The notes: a model not told the origin generated them from the letters alone. A stretch of 64,000 nucleotides of DNA from Gnetum montanum (GCA_015680685.1 MNCI01034664.1:332620-396619); one strand, 5' to 3'. Numbered from the stretch's first letter, positions 32,490-44,430 are shown. A program made the numbers and translations.

Positions 32490-32700
32490 GAGCCAATGAT
32501 AATTTGCTAAAGTGGTTAGGTCATTATTTTGTTAGGGAAGAGGTTGTTATTTCAAGTTACACTTGATGTATTGTTATATTTCTTTATAATCTTCCTAATG
32601 TATCATGTTGGCTATGCCTTGGATTACAAGCTCGTTGTAAAATTTTGCATTCTAATATATTATGTTGGCTATGTCTTGGGCTTAGACCCATTCTAAAATT
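32490..32700 (+). mobile_element. Family B SINE copy with duplicated tail
   Basis: It reads TTTGCTAAAGTGGTTAGGTC, GAGGTTGTTATTTCAAGTTA and CACTTGATG, then the tail word ATGTTGGCTATGCCTTGG. That tail recurs about 60 bp later as ATGTTGGCTATGTCTTGG. The copy at 34395-34520 has the same order. Confidence 0.6.
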
Positions 32701-33104
32701 TTGCATTAATAACATATATCATTGACCATGGTTAAAAGACATTGAAAATATAAGAGTGATACAAGAAGATCCCCTTGTCTCTAAATATGTGCATTCGATG
32801 TGCTAAAACTCATATTTGATTTTATTAACATGTATTAATAGATACAAAACATATTAGATATTCTAAGAGATAACATTATTTTAGAATAACTGCAAAAATA
32901 AAGGTATATTTTCAAAATGACTTAGAAAATTTAGAATCCAAAGATTAAAAAATTGAGTGTTTCTAAAGATTAAAATGCAAACAATCATCAATGGTTTGAT
33001 CAAGAGTATAAGATAGCTAGAATTTTGTTGAAGACTCAAAAGTCAAGGATGTTAAAACCTTGAAATAATTGTAGTATAGGTACATCCCAAGATATATAGT
33101 CCAA

Positions 33105-33205
33105 TTAGAACTTTATAACTAAACATTGCCCACTAGAATCAAATCCATGACTTGGAGTTTTCAAATCAAGTGTTGTACCACTAGGCTAACATACTATCAA
33201 ACTAT
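33105..33205 (-). repeat. tRNA-like repeat
   Basis: The reverse complement reads TGTTAGCCTAGTGGTACAAC (A box) and AACTCCAAGTCATGGATTTG, then ATTC (B box). It is related to 32285-32385. Confidence 0.55.
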
Positions 33206-33300
33206 ATAAAAATTTGATTTAAGCTAAGAAGAGAGTTTTTTGGACAAAGATAAATTAATTATTAAAAATGATAAAGAAATATCTCTTTGGCATTTAATTT

Positions 33301-34206
33301 TGATAAGTGGCAAGGTACCCCTACGCCCAACCATGCGAATCACGGGCGTTCACACGTGACTCGGTCGAATTCCGTAGATTGCAAGCACTTTGCATACACC
33401 AATACCCTAACTAGCAAAACCTTGTGTTAGAACGGTTGTTGTCTTCCCAACGTCACTTGTGATGTGTCTGATTGCGATGGTTAAGTGAGATTGAGGCAAA
33501 TCATTTTTATGGCTTTTTTACTTATCTTCTAGGGTCTAATGCTTGGCATAAAATGTAAGAAATGGGATATTATGTAATCTATAATTATCCTAATCTATCT
33601 CTTAACTCTCCCTAGCATAAGTATCTGATCCCATCTTCCGTACACATCCTGAGCATCCCCTAACCACTACTGGGCTTCCAGATGTTAAGTGCCACTGGGT
33701 TGCCAAGTGTTGGGTTTACGTTCGAGGTGGTCATACTCATGGTTTTTACAAGCTATAAAAGAGCGAAATTGATTAAAGTAATAACAATGAAAACCTAAAT
33801 AATTACAAAAGCATAAAAATATTAAACTATTAAATGCTCAATTGACTAAGTCCAATTGCTACAAGGAATGCTTGAAAACCTTGTCTTTATTGCCATTCAC
33901 ACCAATGGGCTCAGGTACATTATTGCTTGAATAAAGAGCCGAACACCTTTCTCACACCTACTGCAGGCACTTGGAAAATATTCTAACTCTTGTGGAGACA
34001 AATTGCAAGAGCTTCGCTACAATTGCCAAAAAGGTACCTAAGTGTGGCGAAAGAACACTTATTTATAGGCTAGAATAAGCTCCGTGTAAACGGGGCCATG
34101 TAGACGCATGGATAGATGCATCGATGGGGCCACGTCGACACGGCTGCGTGTATGGGGCCCCGTATACGTGGCCTAGTCGACCCATCGACTGTTTAGCGCT
34201 TCATCA
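33301..34206 (-). mobile_element. Solo LTR of the Athila-like family
   Basis: It begins TGATAAGTGGCAAGGTACCC and ends GCTTCATCA. It is flanked by the perfect direct repeat AATTT at 33296-33300 and 34207-34211. The internal order matches the LTRs at 35117 and 41363 (GGTACCCCTACGC, TTGTCTTCCCAACG, GGTTGCCAAGTG, CTTATTTATAGGC). By orientation it belongs to a minus-strand element. Solo LTRs arise by recombination between the two LTRs of one insertion. Confidence 0.92.
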
Positions 34207-34394
34207 AATTTAAAGCAAGAATAGAATAGACTATGCTTTCTCTCTCAAAGATATTAAAAATTTTTATTAAGTTTTGTTTCAAAACAATGATAAAATAGAA
34301 GAGTTTGATAATAATAAAAAAACATAATTTATTTCTTTTGATGACACAATACAAGGTATAAACGCTATTTATATAAACAACTTATGGAAGTGAT

Positions 34395-34525
34395 ACAAGG
34401 TATAAAAGCTCAAGTGGTCAGCTAAGTGTCTTCTTAGGTAATAGGTTGCTTGTTCAAGTTATACTTGAGGCATCATTCTATAATTCTTCTAAATTATGAT
34501 GTTGGCTATATGTCTTATGGTGTAC
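34395..34525 (+). mobile_element. Family B SINE copy
   Basis: It reads GCTCAAGTGGTCAGCTAAGT (A box), GTTGCTTGTTCAAGTTATAC (B box), TTGAGGCAT, then GATGTTGGCTATATGTCTTA. It is collinear with 32490-32700. Confidence 0.6.
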
Positions 34526-34700
34526 TTATAGTCATTTTATTGGGTTTCAACAATTAAATTTAGCCATGCAAGTAGAGTTAGAAAATAAATGATGCATTAA
34601 TAAGATTATTATGTCCTTTAGAAAAGGGAATAAAAAAGATTTAAATAATATAGAGCAATTGTAATTAATAATATTTTTGCTAAGTTTTTGATATTATGCT

Positions 34701-35116
34701 TGTCATGTCCCCATTCTCAAATGGTGTTGTTCCATAATAAAGATAGTGTCTCTTCATAACAAGTGTTGTATTATTATGATAAGACCCAAAAGGAAAAGTT
34801 ATAATTAAGACCTAAAGGATCACATTTGTAATAATGGGCATGTCTCTCAAGATGATCTTTGGGGGTTTGACCTAAGGTATTTATACCTAGGCATTGGAGG
34901 TCTTATCAGCATGGAGTTGTGGAGCTAGTAAAGACGAGTAACAAGTGTTGGGTGAGGTAGGACAGGAAGGTGACTGACCATCTCATTTAGTTGGCTGTAA
35001 GTCTAACTATGATGGTAGTGCTGGATTGTCTCTAAGGGATATATGCCAAATGAATATAATCTCAAGGAATCCTTAGAACATGACTTGGATACACTATTCT
35101 ATATTAATAAAGCATT
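34701..35116 (+). repeat. LTR of a second family (LTR-C1), left part, split by element 2
   Basis: It starts TGTCATGTCCCCATTCTC and contains GGTATTTATACCTAGGC. It matches 57679-58168 and 62510-63015 along its length. It is interrupted at 35117 and continues at 42141-42245. The intact copy at 57679-58168 shows the two halves are contiguous. Confidence 0.85.
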
Positions 35117-35883
35117 TGATGAGTGGCGAGGTACCCCTTCACTCAACCATACAAATATGAGCATTTCACGCTCGATTCGGTTGAACTCCAAGGACTAAGT
35201 GCTTACGCGCCTTATCGAACACTTAAGGTTAATCAATCGTTGTCTTCCCAGACTTACTTGTATTGTCACGGTTGTATGGTTAAGTAAGTCTGAGGTATAT
35301 GATTTTTATGTCTTTTATCTTTTTATCGCCTATGCTAAGAGAGGAAAGGGTGAAGAGACTAAGTAACTAACTTTCACTAACTAAGCTTTAATCATTCTAG
35401 CATCAGTATCCATTCCCACTTTCCGTACACACCTTGAACCAGTGCAACGCTACTGGGATTACCAAATGCTATTCGTTACTGGGTTACCAAGCGTAGCACA
35501 CGTGCTCAAAGCGGTCGTACTGAATGCACTTAACTAGGAGTTGAGGGTTGAGGGAGATTAATTATCTAAGAAAGCATTTAAGCATTTAACATTAATTAAA
35601 TCCTAATTAGCTTAGTCCATGCACTGCAAGGTTTATCAGAAAGTTCATCTTTATTTCCGTACACAATTGTGTGCTCAGGTACAAACTGCGCGAATAAAGA
35701 TCCGTTCACTTTGAGACTCCTACTGTGGGCACATGGAAATTATTCTATCTCTGGAATGGTAAAACTGCCAGAGTTTAGCTAAGGGTCTAAATCTATATGA
35801 GGAAACAAGGGAAAGTCACCTCTTATTTATAGAACTGGCGACGGGCTGCGATATTGTGGCCTATGCAATATCGCGTCCCATCA
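35117..35883 (-). repeat. 3' LTR of element 2
   Basis: 767 bp, TGATGAG…CCCATCA. It contains CTTATTTATAGAAC, a TATA element on the minus strand, and an inverted pair GCGATATTG…CAATATCGC near its right end. Confidence 0.93.
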
Positions 35884-37825
35884 TACCCCCATGACTGAAT
35901 GAAAACTCGTCATCGAGTTCCTTACAAAATATTGGGAAGGTATGGGATTATTGACTTGAATGATGCTAATGGTGAATGGGGTGACATGTGAATGCATCAT
36001 CATTACAAAACATGGCAAAATTTAGTGTTCATGACAACAAGAGTGAACACTATACATATTTGACATCCAACCTTATTTGGCAGCTGTAATAGAAGAGAGA
36101 GGAGAGAGAGAAAAGAAGAAGTCTGCTGTTTCCAATGCCAAGGTTGCACCTTTCATTGTCCATCCATAAGCGCGCCATCAATCTTGTTCCTTGCATAACC
36201 GCTTCAGCACTAGTCCATTCCAAGTGTTTCCTCCAGGTCCAATCCGTTGTTGTATGATTTCCATCTGCACACACAACACAGTATGATATTAGCAAGGTTA
36301 AATGAATCACAATGTAGTTAATACCTTGTCTCAGTGTAAGGTCCATTGGCTAAGTTGTAATATGGCTAATGTGGATCTGGAGATATAATACTGGTGGCTA
36401 CCTAAGGTGTAGGGGTTAGGAGAAAATCGAAAAAATTGGACCAGGACCCCCATGACTGAGAGCGAACCTTCGGTAGTGAAAGAATGGAAAAAGATAAGGA
36501 ATGAGAAGGATGGAGAAAAAGAAACAATGGTCACACCAATAAAATGGATGTCAAAGATGGAAATAAACAAAATAAATGGTGATTGCAGAAATGTTTAAGG
36601 GAAAGAAATTAACAGATCCACCAAATAGGAATGCCAGTGGGTCCTCCCCAAAGTAGGCTCATGCCCTTAATGCCCTGAAAATCCCACATTCAAAGAGTCT
36701 GTAGGCTCTAGGAATGTCATTAGGAGACAAGAGTTAAAGTCTTAACCACAAGAGTTTACCAAAAAAAAAAAACAATGCATCCACCAAAATATGGACTACT
36801 GATACAACCGGTAATGAGGTGATAAATGGGAAAAGAAGGATGGAAAGAAGAGAATGGAATGGAATCTCAAGAACAAGGTGGTGTACAGCCCCTTGTGTAT
36901 TAATGGTTAATGTGACTTAGTAGATCCCATTCCAAATCTAACCTCAAACAAACCACATTCAGTGACTTCACATTAATACATTTGGCCCATCCCTCCACTT
37001 GAAGCAACAAGAATGCTTTCACCAAAGAGCCACCACCATTCCGATGAAACGAAAGAGGAGACAATGGGAAGCGAGAAGGGCCTTAGTTAGAGGGAACATG
37101 TTTATTTTGGTTCCATAACCAGTGCTTGTAGCCCAAATGATTATTTCGTCTAAGGGGTGTGCTTTGAATTCTCACTATTTTTTTTTTGCGTGAGAACCAC
37201 ACCATGTAAAGAATTATTTTTTATATTTGCTCAGCTTCTTGATAATGCGACAACGTCAGAATGGTAAGAAAACTCAAGAAGAAAACATCCAAGAACCCAA
37301 GAGAATGGCTAGCATAAGTGCATCAAATCCCCTTGAAGTCACACCCTTTTCAATCCTTAAGTCCTTCCTTAGTTTGAGAAATCCCCAGTCACTGATTCGT
37401 TGATAGTTCTTATTATTGAAAAAGGAACTGTACAGTTCCAAGTCAAGGGAGACCATACAATTTTATGGATGTATGGATGAAGTGAACTCATTACCTACTA
37501 TATCAAAAGAACCATACCTTAGTATCAACATTATAACTTAAAGGTAAAAACCAAACATTAGAAATCAATGGAATACAGTTCATACCACCATTGGGAGCAC
37601 TTATTAGGTGACAAATCAAACAAAATAATCAAACACACAAAGAAACGAAAAAAAGTATAAACGATGTTGTAAAAAAAAAATAAGAAAAGTTAAAGAAATT
37701 TGTGAAACAAAAATGTGTAAAATAAAAAAACTTAAAAAGAAATTGAGGGCTACAAATGATCAGCATAGGCAGCCATCTCCCCCATGATTAAATTGGAAGG
37801 GAGAGATCCGAAATAGTGAGCGAGA
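35884..37825 (-). other. 3' noncoding region of element 2
   Basis: Nearly 2 kb without domains, closely matching 47239-49120 of element 3 in the same order (for example CCCCCATGACTGAATGAAAA at the LTR edge, and a GA-rich run near 36090). A purine tract on the minus strand (CATGGGGGTA) next to the LTR is a good polypurine-tract candidate. Confidence 0.7.
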
Positions 37826-39240
37826 TCATCTTCTCTCAAATGTGCTATGTGCATAGACCATTCTAGGTTCATGATAAGGGTTGGTCGGTTGCACATAGAC
37901 TAGTATTCTCATATCGGAGTACTCATTTGGATTTTCTAAAAGTTTCCAACTTCTCTTGATTGGTGGTTTCAGATTAAGGGTTGGAAGTTGGCGACACTCT
38001 TGCTCTAGTGCATCTATGCTTTCTTCGTGGGCACAAGTTGGTCCCCCAGTTAGTTCCATGCATATTGGTGGATTTTTATTTTGATTAGCTATCAACCACT
38101 GGGTGTTCTCTTGTTGTGTGGTTGCTACATACAGGCACTTTTGTATGTTAACTTCCTGGGCACACCGGTTGCAGGAAGGAGATGTTGAACACTCCTGTAC
38201 GCTATCACCCTCTATATCACTGTATGTGATTCATGGAACCTTCTTCTTCTCGATCTTTCCATAAGTGTTTTCCTTAGATATTTCTAGGGAAAGATCATGG
38301 ATTCCTAGGCATGCGTTCATGGTACTTAGCCATGCCCTTCCCATTATTATTGAGAAGTCTCCCTTGTCATTGTTTACTTAGATCACTAGGAAATCAGCTG
38401 GGTATGACCAACCACACATAGTCGTAATGATGTCCTCCACTAGTCCCAAGGGAATAGTGATGGACTGGTCAGCTAGCTCTAAGTGAATATTGCTCTTCTT
38501 TAGTAAAGGTAGGTTCCAGGCTTTATACATTTCTTGCGATATCAAGTTGACTTCGGAACCTAAGTCCAGAAGAGCTTTACAAGGTTCATTCCCAGTGACT
38601 TGGAGATAAATTAAGGGACTTCTAGGATCAGATAATTTCCTGGGAAGGTGGCCTTCCTTGATCCAGTCAGTGATGGTATGTGTTAACATAACTATGTGCA
38701 TTGAGCTCTGTTGTTGGTTTGAAGGGAGCTCTGAAGCCTTATTTGATGGAGGAACTTTCAGAGGCTCAACCGCTTGTGGTTGTGAGAGCTTGTTTGGGCT
38801 TTTGATTCTGAAGAAAGATCTTCTCTTTGTATGGTTGTTAGAATTGGTAGCGGGTTGAAGGTTTATAGCTCTCGTAGCATTGCGTTGCTGTGGTTGAGTG
38901 GGGAGTTTCCCTTGCATCATTGGAGTAGGTGGTAGTGGAGCTATCAGTGTAAGAATTGCGGATGGGTTCAGAGGATGGTATGCGTGTGGTGTGTCTCTCC
39001 TAGGAGAAGGAGTCCTATAGTACTCCTGAGCTTGGTAGTGACATGGTGGTGTCACATGACCAACAGAGTCATGTGGAAGATTGGCTGCTACACGTAATAG
39101 CCATATGGATTTGGTTATCGGTAAGGGTATTTTTGCCTTGGCGGTGGTATCCCCCATGACTGTGGGTATTACCACTGCTGGTGTTGCTCCATAGGTTGTG
39201 GCGGAGTTCCACTTGGATAATATGTTAATGGTTGGTGGAA
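37826..39240 (-). pseudogene. Element 2 protease region fused to integrase tail
   Basis: The minus frame 39175-38378 reads SPLIYLQVTGNEPCKALLDL, GSEVNLISQEMYKAWNLPLL and then the flap-side segment. The retropepsin active site, DSG in the sister copy, reads DLG here. The next frame (38095-37826) carries the RT/RNase H/integrase deletion junction: an EQECRQLPTLNLKPP linker is followed by integrase C-terminal sequence. The original pol is more than 2.5 kb longer in element 3. Confidence 0.85.
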
Positions 39241-41213
39241 CTACCTCGGGTTACCTTGGGGATAAGGTAACCGACAAGGTGCTTGCCATTTATTAAGTCT
39301 TGGGTTGAGTGCATACATCCTAGACTCTTGCAGATGTGAGATTATCAGGCAACATCCCTTAGGATGGTCATATTGGCATATCTCACATGCACCATCATTT
39401 TCCATATCTAAATCCACAACCTCTTTAGTGATAGTTAATTTACCCTTACCTTTGTTACGTGCATGGTCCAAATCCCTCTTCTTTTTCTTATCATGGTCAC
39501 TACTTCGCTCCTTAGACTCCTCTATGATTTTTAAAACAGTTTCAAATCTACTATCTAAGGAGTTTCACATTTGATCTACCTTAGCAAGCACTCCTATTGT
39601 TAATTTTTGAAGTGGCAAGGTTTTCCTACTTACCAACTTTTTGAGTGGTGACTCATCCTCCTCCTCACAGAATCTCATTCCCCTCTTTCGGAGGGAAGGA
39701 TCACAGTTATACTCTTCTACGCTTTCTCTCTCATGTAGCTCTCCTTCTTTCTTAGCTACTTGCTCTAACAATCTATGAACCTCATGGGACCTAAGTTCAG
39801 ATAATCTCCCTTGGGCATATTCTCCTGGTTTCATGTCTTAGCCCATCTACAAGATGACGTAGTTGATCTCGTTGTGCATAACCATGGCCCGGAATGATGT
39901 AGTAATGCATAATATCGGCCCATGGTAGCATCCAAGGGTTCATGATTACGCTGCTTCCATCCTTGGATCTACTTTTGCAAGTTGGACACTCGAGAGTACG
40001 TTTGATATTTATCGTTAAACAATTCTAGGATCGTACTCCACCTTCGAATGGATTCCGATTCTAAGGACTGGTACCAGCTTTCCGCTTCTTTTATGAGTGT
40101 CCTTGGAAACAACTTTAATTTTTGCCACTCGTTCTCAATGTTCTACAAGGCACATGCATCGTGAAATGCCTGTAAGTGGTTCTGCAGATCAGCATTGTAT
40201 CCCCCCTCAAATCATGGGATATTATTCATGTCTAGTCTCTTGATCCAATTATCTTTTTGGTGCCTTGTAGGTATTCTAATGGCTTCCGTGATGTCTAACA
40301 TGCTTCGGGTTGCAAGTAGGGGTTCTTCATGGTCATTTCTTTCATGGCGTATGTGATGTCTACGTGGTTCCCTACTTTCCATTCTTCCATGCCTTGATTC
40401 CCTAGAATGCCCTCTTCCTTGCTCTCGACTCTCTTGTCAAGGTTTCTCATTTTGCTTAACCTTATCCTCACGATGAGGTTCCTTATGACTGCGTCCTGAT
40501 GTTGAAGGAGAGGGTGAATGTTGTGATGAAGGGGAAGAGGAAGGAGAACCATCGTCATGACGATGTTTCCTACCTTCCCTTTGGTGATCTTGACTCTGAT
40601 CGTGATGATGATCAGAATGCTCACCCTTATCTTGTGTTTGTGTTCCCTCATTGAACACTTAGTGTTCGTGGGAATCAGAACTAGGGTTATGTATCGTGGA
40701 GTGAAGGTTCTGATACACCACCTCCTTACTATTGTTAGAAGGGGGAACATCATTTTGTGGAGAACCTATTGAAATAGGTTCACCACCCTTAATTTCTCTT
40801 ATGATGGGTGAAGCATTATGGGGTCCTTTGCCCTTCAACGATGTGTGATAACTCTCCTGCAGTGAGTCCCATTGACGTTGCGCTTTTGTGGGATGGTAGT
40901 CCCTTGCGTTGTAATCACATGCAATGTACTCAACGTATAATTGTGACATGCCTATTCATGCAAGGGCACGAAGGAGCATGTTGGGGGTGGCTCTGTCTAG
41001 AGGCAACACTATGTTGCCCTCCAAGTCTCTCCAACGCAGTTGTTCGTCTTGATGGAAGACAAAGGTAAAGTCAGGTATATATTCATCGTGATGAACATAT
41101 ACCATACTAAATTGTTGAGGAATTGGTGGATTTTGGTTATGTGCGTGGTGCCGCCGACTGTCTCTAGTGTTGGTCCTAGGCGATGAAGTGCTTTTGTGTG
41201 GAGAAGAAGACAT
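39241..41213 (-). pseudogene. Element 2 gag
   Basis: It starts MSSSPHKSTSSPRTNTRDSR at 41213, about 150 bp inside the right LTR. An acidic-aromatic N-terminal block (VPDFTFVF…RWRDLEGNIVLP type) follows, then a Ser/His/Arg-rich linker (40658-40437). The retrotransposon gag core is about 40300-39960 (LQAFHDACAL, ENEWQKLKLFPRTLIKEAES), then a charged helix region, and a knuckle-like CEICQYDHPKGCC near 39390. Several stops and frameshifts occur. The protein would form the particle that packages element RNA. Confidence 0.82.
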
Positions 41214-41262
41214 GTTTGTCTTATTCGGTGTGGAGAAGAAGACATGTTTGTCTTATTTTTTC
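41195..41262. repeat. 33 bp tandem duplication over the gag start of element 2
   Basis: GTGTGGAGAAGAAGACATGT plus TTGTCTTATT occurs twice in tandem, giving a second ATG at about 41245 on the minus strand. Element 3 has a single copy at the corresponding place (about 55330-55370). Confidence 0.8.
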
Positions 41263-41343
41263 TTGATTAACCCTAAGGGTTTGTTTTAACTCTCAATGAT
41301 GTGAATGATTTCCTATGTTCTACGTAGCACACAAACAACTAAG

Positions 41344-41362
41344 TCCTCAGCAACGACGCCAA
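41344..41362 (-). other. Primer binding site of element 2
   Basis: On the minus strand the LTR end is followed by TTGGCGTCGTTGCTGAGGAC. It resembles the TGGCGCCGTTGCCGGGGA site used by Athila/Tat elements (literature: tRNA-Asp type). Confidence 0.7.
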
Positions 41363-42135
41363 TGATGAGTGGCGAGGTACCCCTACACTCAACCATACGA
41401 ATACGAGCGTTTCACGCCTGATTCGGTCAAACTCCAAGGACTAAGTGCTTACACACCTTATGGAATACTTAAGGTTAATCAATCGTTGTCTTCCCAGACT
41501 TACTTGTATTGTTATGGTTGTATGGTTAAGTAAGTCTGAGGTATATGATTTTTTATGTCTTTTATCTTTTTATCACCTAAGTAACTAACTTTCACTAACT
41601 AAGCTTTAATCGTTCTAGCATTAGTATCCATTCCCACTTTCCGTACACACCCTGAACCAATGCAACGCTACTGGGATTACCAAATGCTATTCGTTACTGG
41701 GTTACCAAGCGTAGCACACGTGCTCAAAGCGGTCATACTGAATGCGCTTAACTAGGAGTTGAGGGTTGAGGGAGATTAATTATCTAAGAAAGCATTTAAG
41801 CATTTAACATTAATTAAATCCTAATTAGCTTAGTCCATGCACTTCAAGGTTTATCAGAAAGTTCGTCTTTATTTCCGTACACAATTGTGCGCTCAGGTAC
41901 AAATTGCTCGAATAAAGATCCGTTCACTTTGAGACTCCTACTGCGGGCACATGGAAATTATTCTATCTCTGGAATGGTAAAAATGCTAGAGTTTAGCTAA
42001 GGGTCTAAATCTAGATGAGGAAACAAGGGAAAGTTGCCTCTTATTTATAGAACTGGCGATAGGCTACGATATCGCGTACGCGATATTGCAGGTGCCGACA
42101 CGATATCGCAGCCCATGCGATATCACGTCCCATTA
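41363..42135 (-). repeat. 5' LTR of element 2
   Basis: 773 bp. It starts TGATGAGTGGCGAGG and ends CCCATTA (terminal CA mutated to TA). Relative to 35117-35883 it lacks about 30 bp (a TATGCTAAGAGAGG-type segment) and has scattered substitutions. It contains the perfect palindrome ATATCGCGTACGCGATAT at 42069-42086. Confidence 0.93.
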
Positions 42136-42140
42136 GCATT

Positions 42141-42245
42141 CTTTTCATTTTCCTTTTGTAGTTTCATTGTTATTTTCTTTACACATAATGTTGAATGTAA
42201 TGTATATTTGACATTTTCCATGACATCTGGGAATGGGATGTTACA
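42141..42245 (+). repeat. LTR-C1, right part
   Basis: It continues the LTR from 35116 (CTTTTCATTTTCCTT, ATAATGTTGAATGTAATG) and ends GGATGTTACA. It is followed by TTTGGTGATTAGAAC, a plausible degraded tRNA-Met-type primer site, suggesting it was a 5' LTR of a plus-strand element. Confidence 0.75.
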
Positions 42246-44220
42246 TTTGGTGATTAGAACAAACCATGATACAAGGGCCAATCATAATCAAGGATTTACT
42301 ATAATTTGATGATGAACCATGAAGCCACGACCTAGGAAGAGCCATGTAACACCACCAGATACATCTTATGTTCATCTAAGATAATTCATGTAAGCTAGAA
42401 GATACCCTTCTAGTGATTTTCATGTACAACCAAGTCTAGACCATACATTTACAAGAGAACCATGAACATGCATCATACCTAAGATGGACCCCACTAACCA
42501 ACAAGATTCCTTTGTAGTGACTTTCATGGACATCAATAATCATGAAACCTTATTATGCTTCAATAAGGTACAATATTGGTAAGACAAGGGTACACTAGTC
42601 GAAGTAACTATTGCCCGTCTTGTAGTATTGTTAGAGTATTAATTGATTAAGGTTATTGTTAAGTTCCTTCCATGAGGCTAGTAACCATAGCTTAAGTTAA
42701 TCTTGTCTTTCTTGGAATTTATTGTCCCTAAAAACTTGAACCCTATAACTTGGCATTACTCACCTCTACCTAGGATCTATGCATTGGTAAGTTTAAGAAA
42801 TTCAACCTAGTCATAAGATTGTTTTATCCCTATTTAACTTGTTTTCTTTTTAGAATAGAAGATAATAGTATTGTTATATAATAGAAGTTTATTTTAATAA
42901 AATACAGGAAATTTTTGAATTGATGGGTAGTTGTAATGTTACTTTGGCTCCAATCCATATATATAATTTTTAGGATTATTTTGTCATTTGAGCTATATTG
43001 TATGATTTTTAGTAAACTTTGTCCCACTTGTCACATATATATATACTTAAGGAATCTCTTGGAAATTTGATTAATTGAGTCATCAAGATAATTTCAGCAT
43101 AAATTTGACTATTTTATCATCGATTCATCAATCTATCATCAATTCATCATTTTTTACTGAGTCTTAGAAGTTGAATAGTTAAAATTGCGGGCATTCACTA
43201 TTTCAATCATATCTAAGTAATTTTGCAATATTTCTTAGTAATTATAGATTTATTTGAAAAATAGAATAGATGGTTATGTTTAGATAAAATTTCATCTCAA
43301 TACATATTGAAATTTGGGAGAAATTCTCTTTGTAATTTGGCAAATTTTGAGTCTCGAAATTTTACCAAAATGAATGATGATAAATGATAGGATCATTTCT
43401 CCCTTGTCTTACAACTATTTGATGTGATTCCAGATTTACGTGAAATTTAATATATGTGGAAATGTTCAATTAAACTTTTAGCATTACAAACTAAACAATT
43501 ATTGAGTTATCATTTCTCAAAGTTGCACTACTAGAATTATCGTGATTTTTAATAGATTGGAAAGAATATAATATAATCTCAACTTCCAGATATCTCTTGT
43601 AGTACTTCCTTTTATTAAATTGTAGAGAACTTCCTAAACTTTGCAAAAATACAAATTTTATTAGCTTATTCTTTGTGAAGTTAATATAACAAAGTAATTA
43701 TTTTGCTACCTAAAATTCTTCATAACCAATAAGGGTTATTATCATAAGATTTTTAGGGGAAACCAATACATGGTGGGTAATGTTGTAACGTTTTATTTTG
43801 CTAACCTTCTCCTTAGTGCCTTGTTAGGGTATAGCCATGATGTTAAAGGATAGGCCTACATCATACTTGTCAAATTGTAAAGGTATATGAGGTACATTTT
43901 TTTCCAAGAGTTGGTATATCATTTATAATCAAATCCAAGTATCTAGAAGTCCTCATGTCATCCATACCTCAGCCGAGTAATGTTAATTTGGAGAAATAAG
44001 GTATTTTGGTCTTTTCAAATCTTAAAAATCCAACTTAATTTTCACACCCTAACCATGCCCAATGCATAGCACTCATCGAGATGATTCCAATAGTACAAAT
44101 TTCATCCTTAGTGAACTTATGGTTTGGGAGCTATCACCGTTCAAAATTTCTCATTATACATGCTTTATTAAAGTAATAAATAAATAAATAAACTTTAATT
44201 AAGTTTTATTAAAAATAAAG
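42246..44220 (+). other. Decayed internal DNA of the LTR-C element or intergenic DNA
   Basis: AT-rich sequence just inside the LTR-C1/primer-site boundary. No gag or pol domain can be read. The open frames at 42034-42309 and 42830-43027 have no recognisable domain. Confidence 0.35.
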
Positions 44221-44224
44221 TCAA

Positions 44225-44430
44225 AATTTTAATGTCGAGAAGCAAACTCAGAACCTCCGCTTACTCAAACTAAACTCTTACCCATCATTAAGCAAATCGA
44301 CCATGGTAACCACGTAGGTAGAGTTGAATAAGATAATAATAAAAAGTTAATGTGAAATCCAACCCACAATCTCATCCTTATGAAGTCAGACTCTTAATCC
44401 TGGTTCTATTAGCCAAGTCACCAACCATGT
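44225..44430 (-). repeat. Two tRNA-like repeats in tandem
   Basis: On the minus strand, one reads GGTAAGAGTTTAG…GAGGTTCTGAGTTTGC (44225-44325). The next reads GGTGACTTGGCTAATAGAAC…TGTGGGTTGGATTTC (44340-44430). Spacing and words resemble A and B boxes of decayed tRNA-derived SINEs. Confidence 0.42.

Larger units (their letters stand above)
35117..42135 (-). mobile_element. Athila-like Ty3/gypsy deletion derivative (element 2), 7.0 kb
   Basis: The LTRs at 35117-35883 and 41363-42135 are alike and flanked by the perfect target duplication GCATT (35112-35116 and 42136-42140). The coding strand is minus, with a primer binding site next to the right LTR. Gag and protease are present, but RT, RNase H and nearly all of integrase are missing. 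The frame at 38095-37826 fuses a protease-RT linker (TLNLKPPIKRSWK) directly to the integrase C-terminal tail (DMRILVYVQPTNPYHEPR). It is therefore a non-autonomous copy that would have needed proteins from a full-length relative such as 46443-56285. Confidence 0.92.

Noticed and set aside
44225-44430. Functional tRNA genes
   Set aside because: Only degraded A- and B-box-like words; no cloverleaf could be drawn with proper stems.
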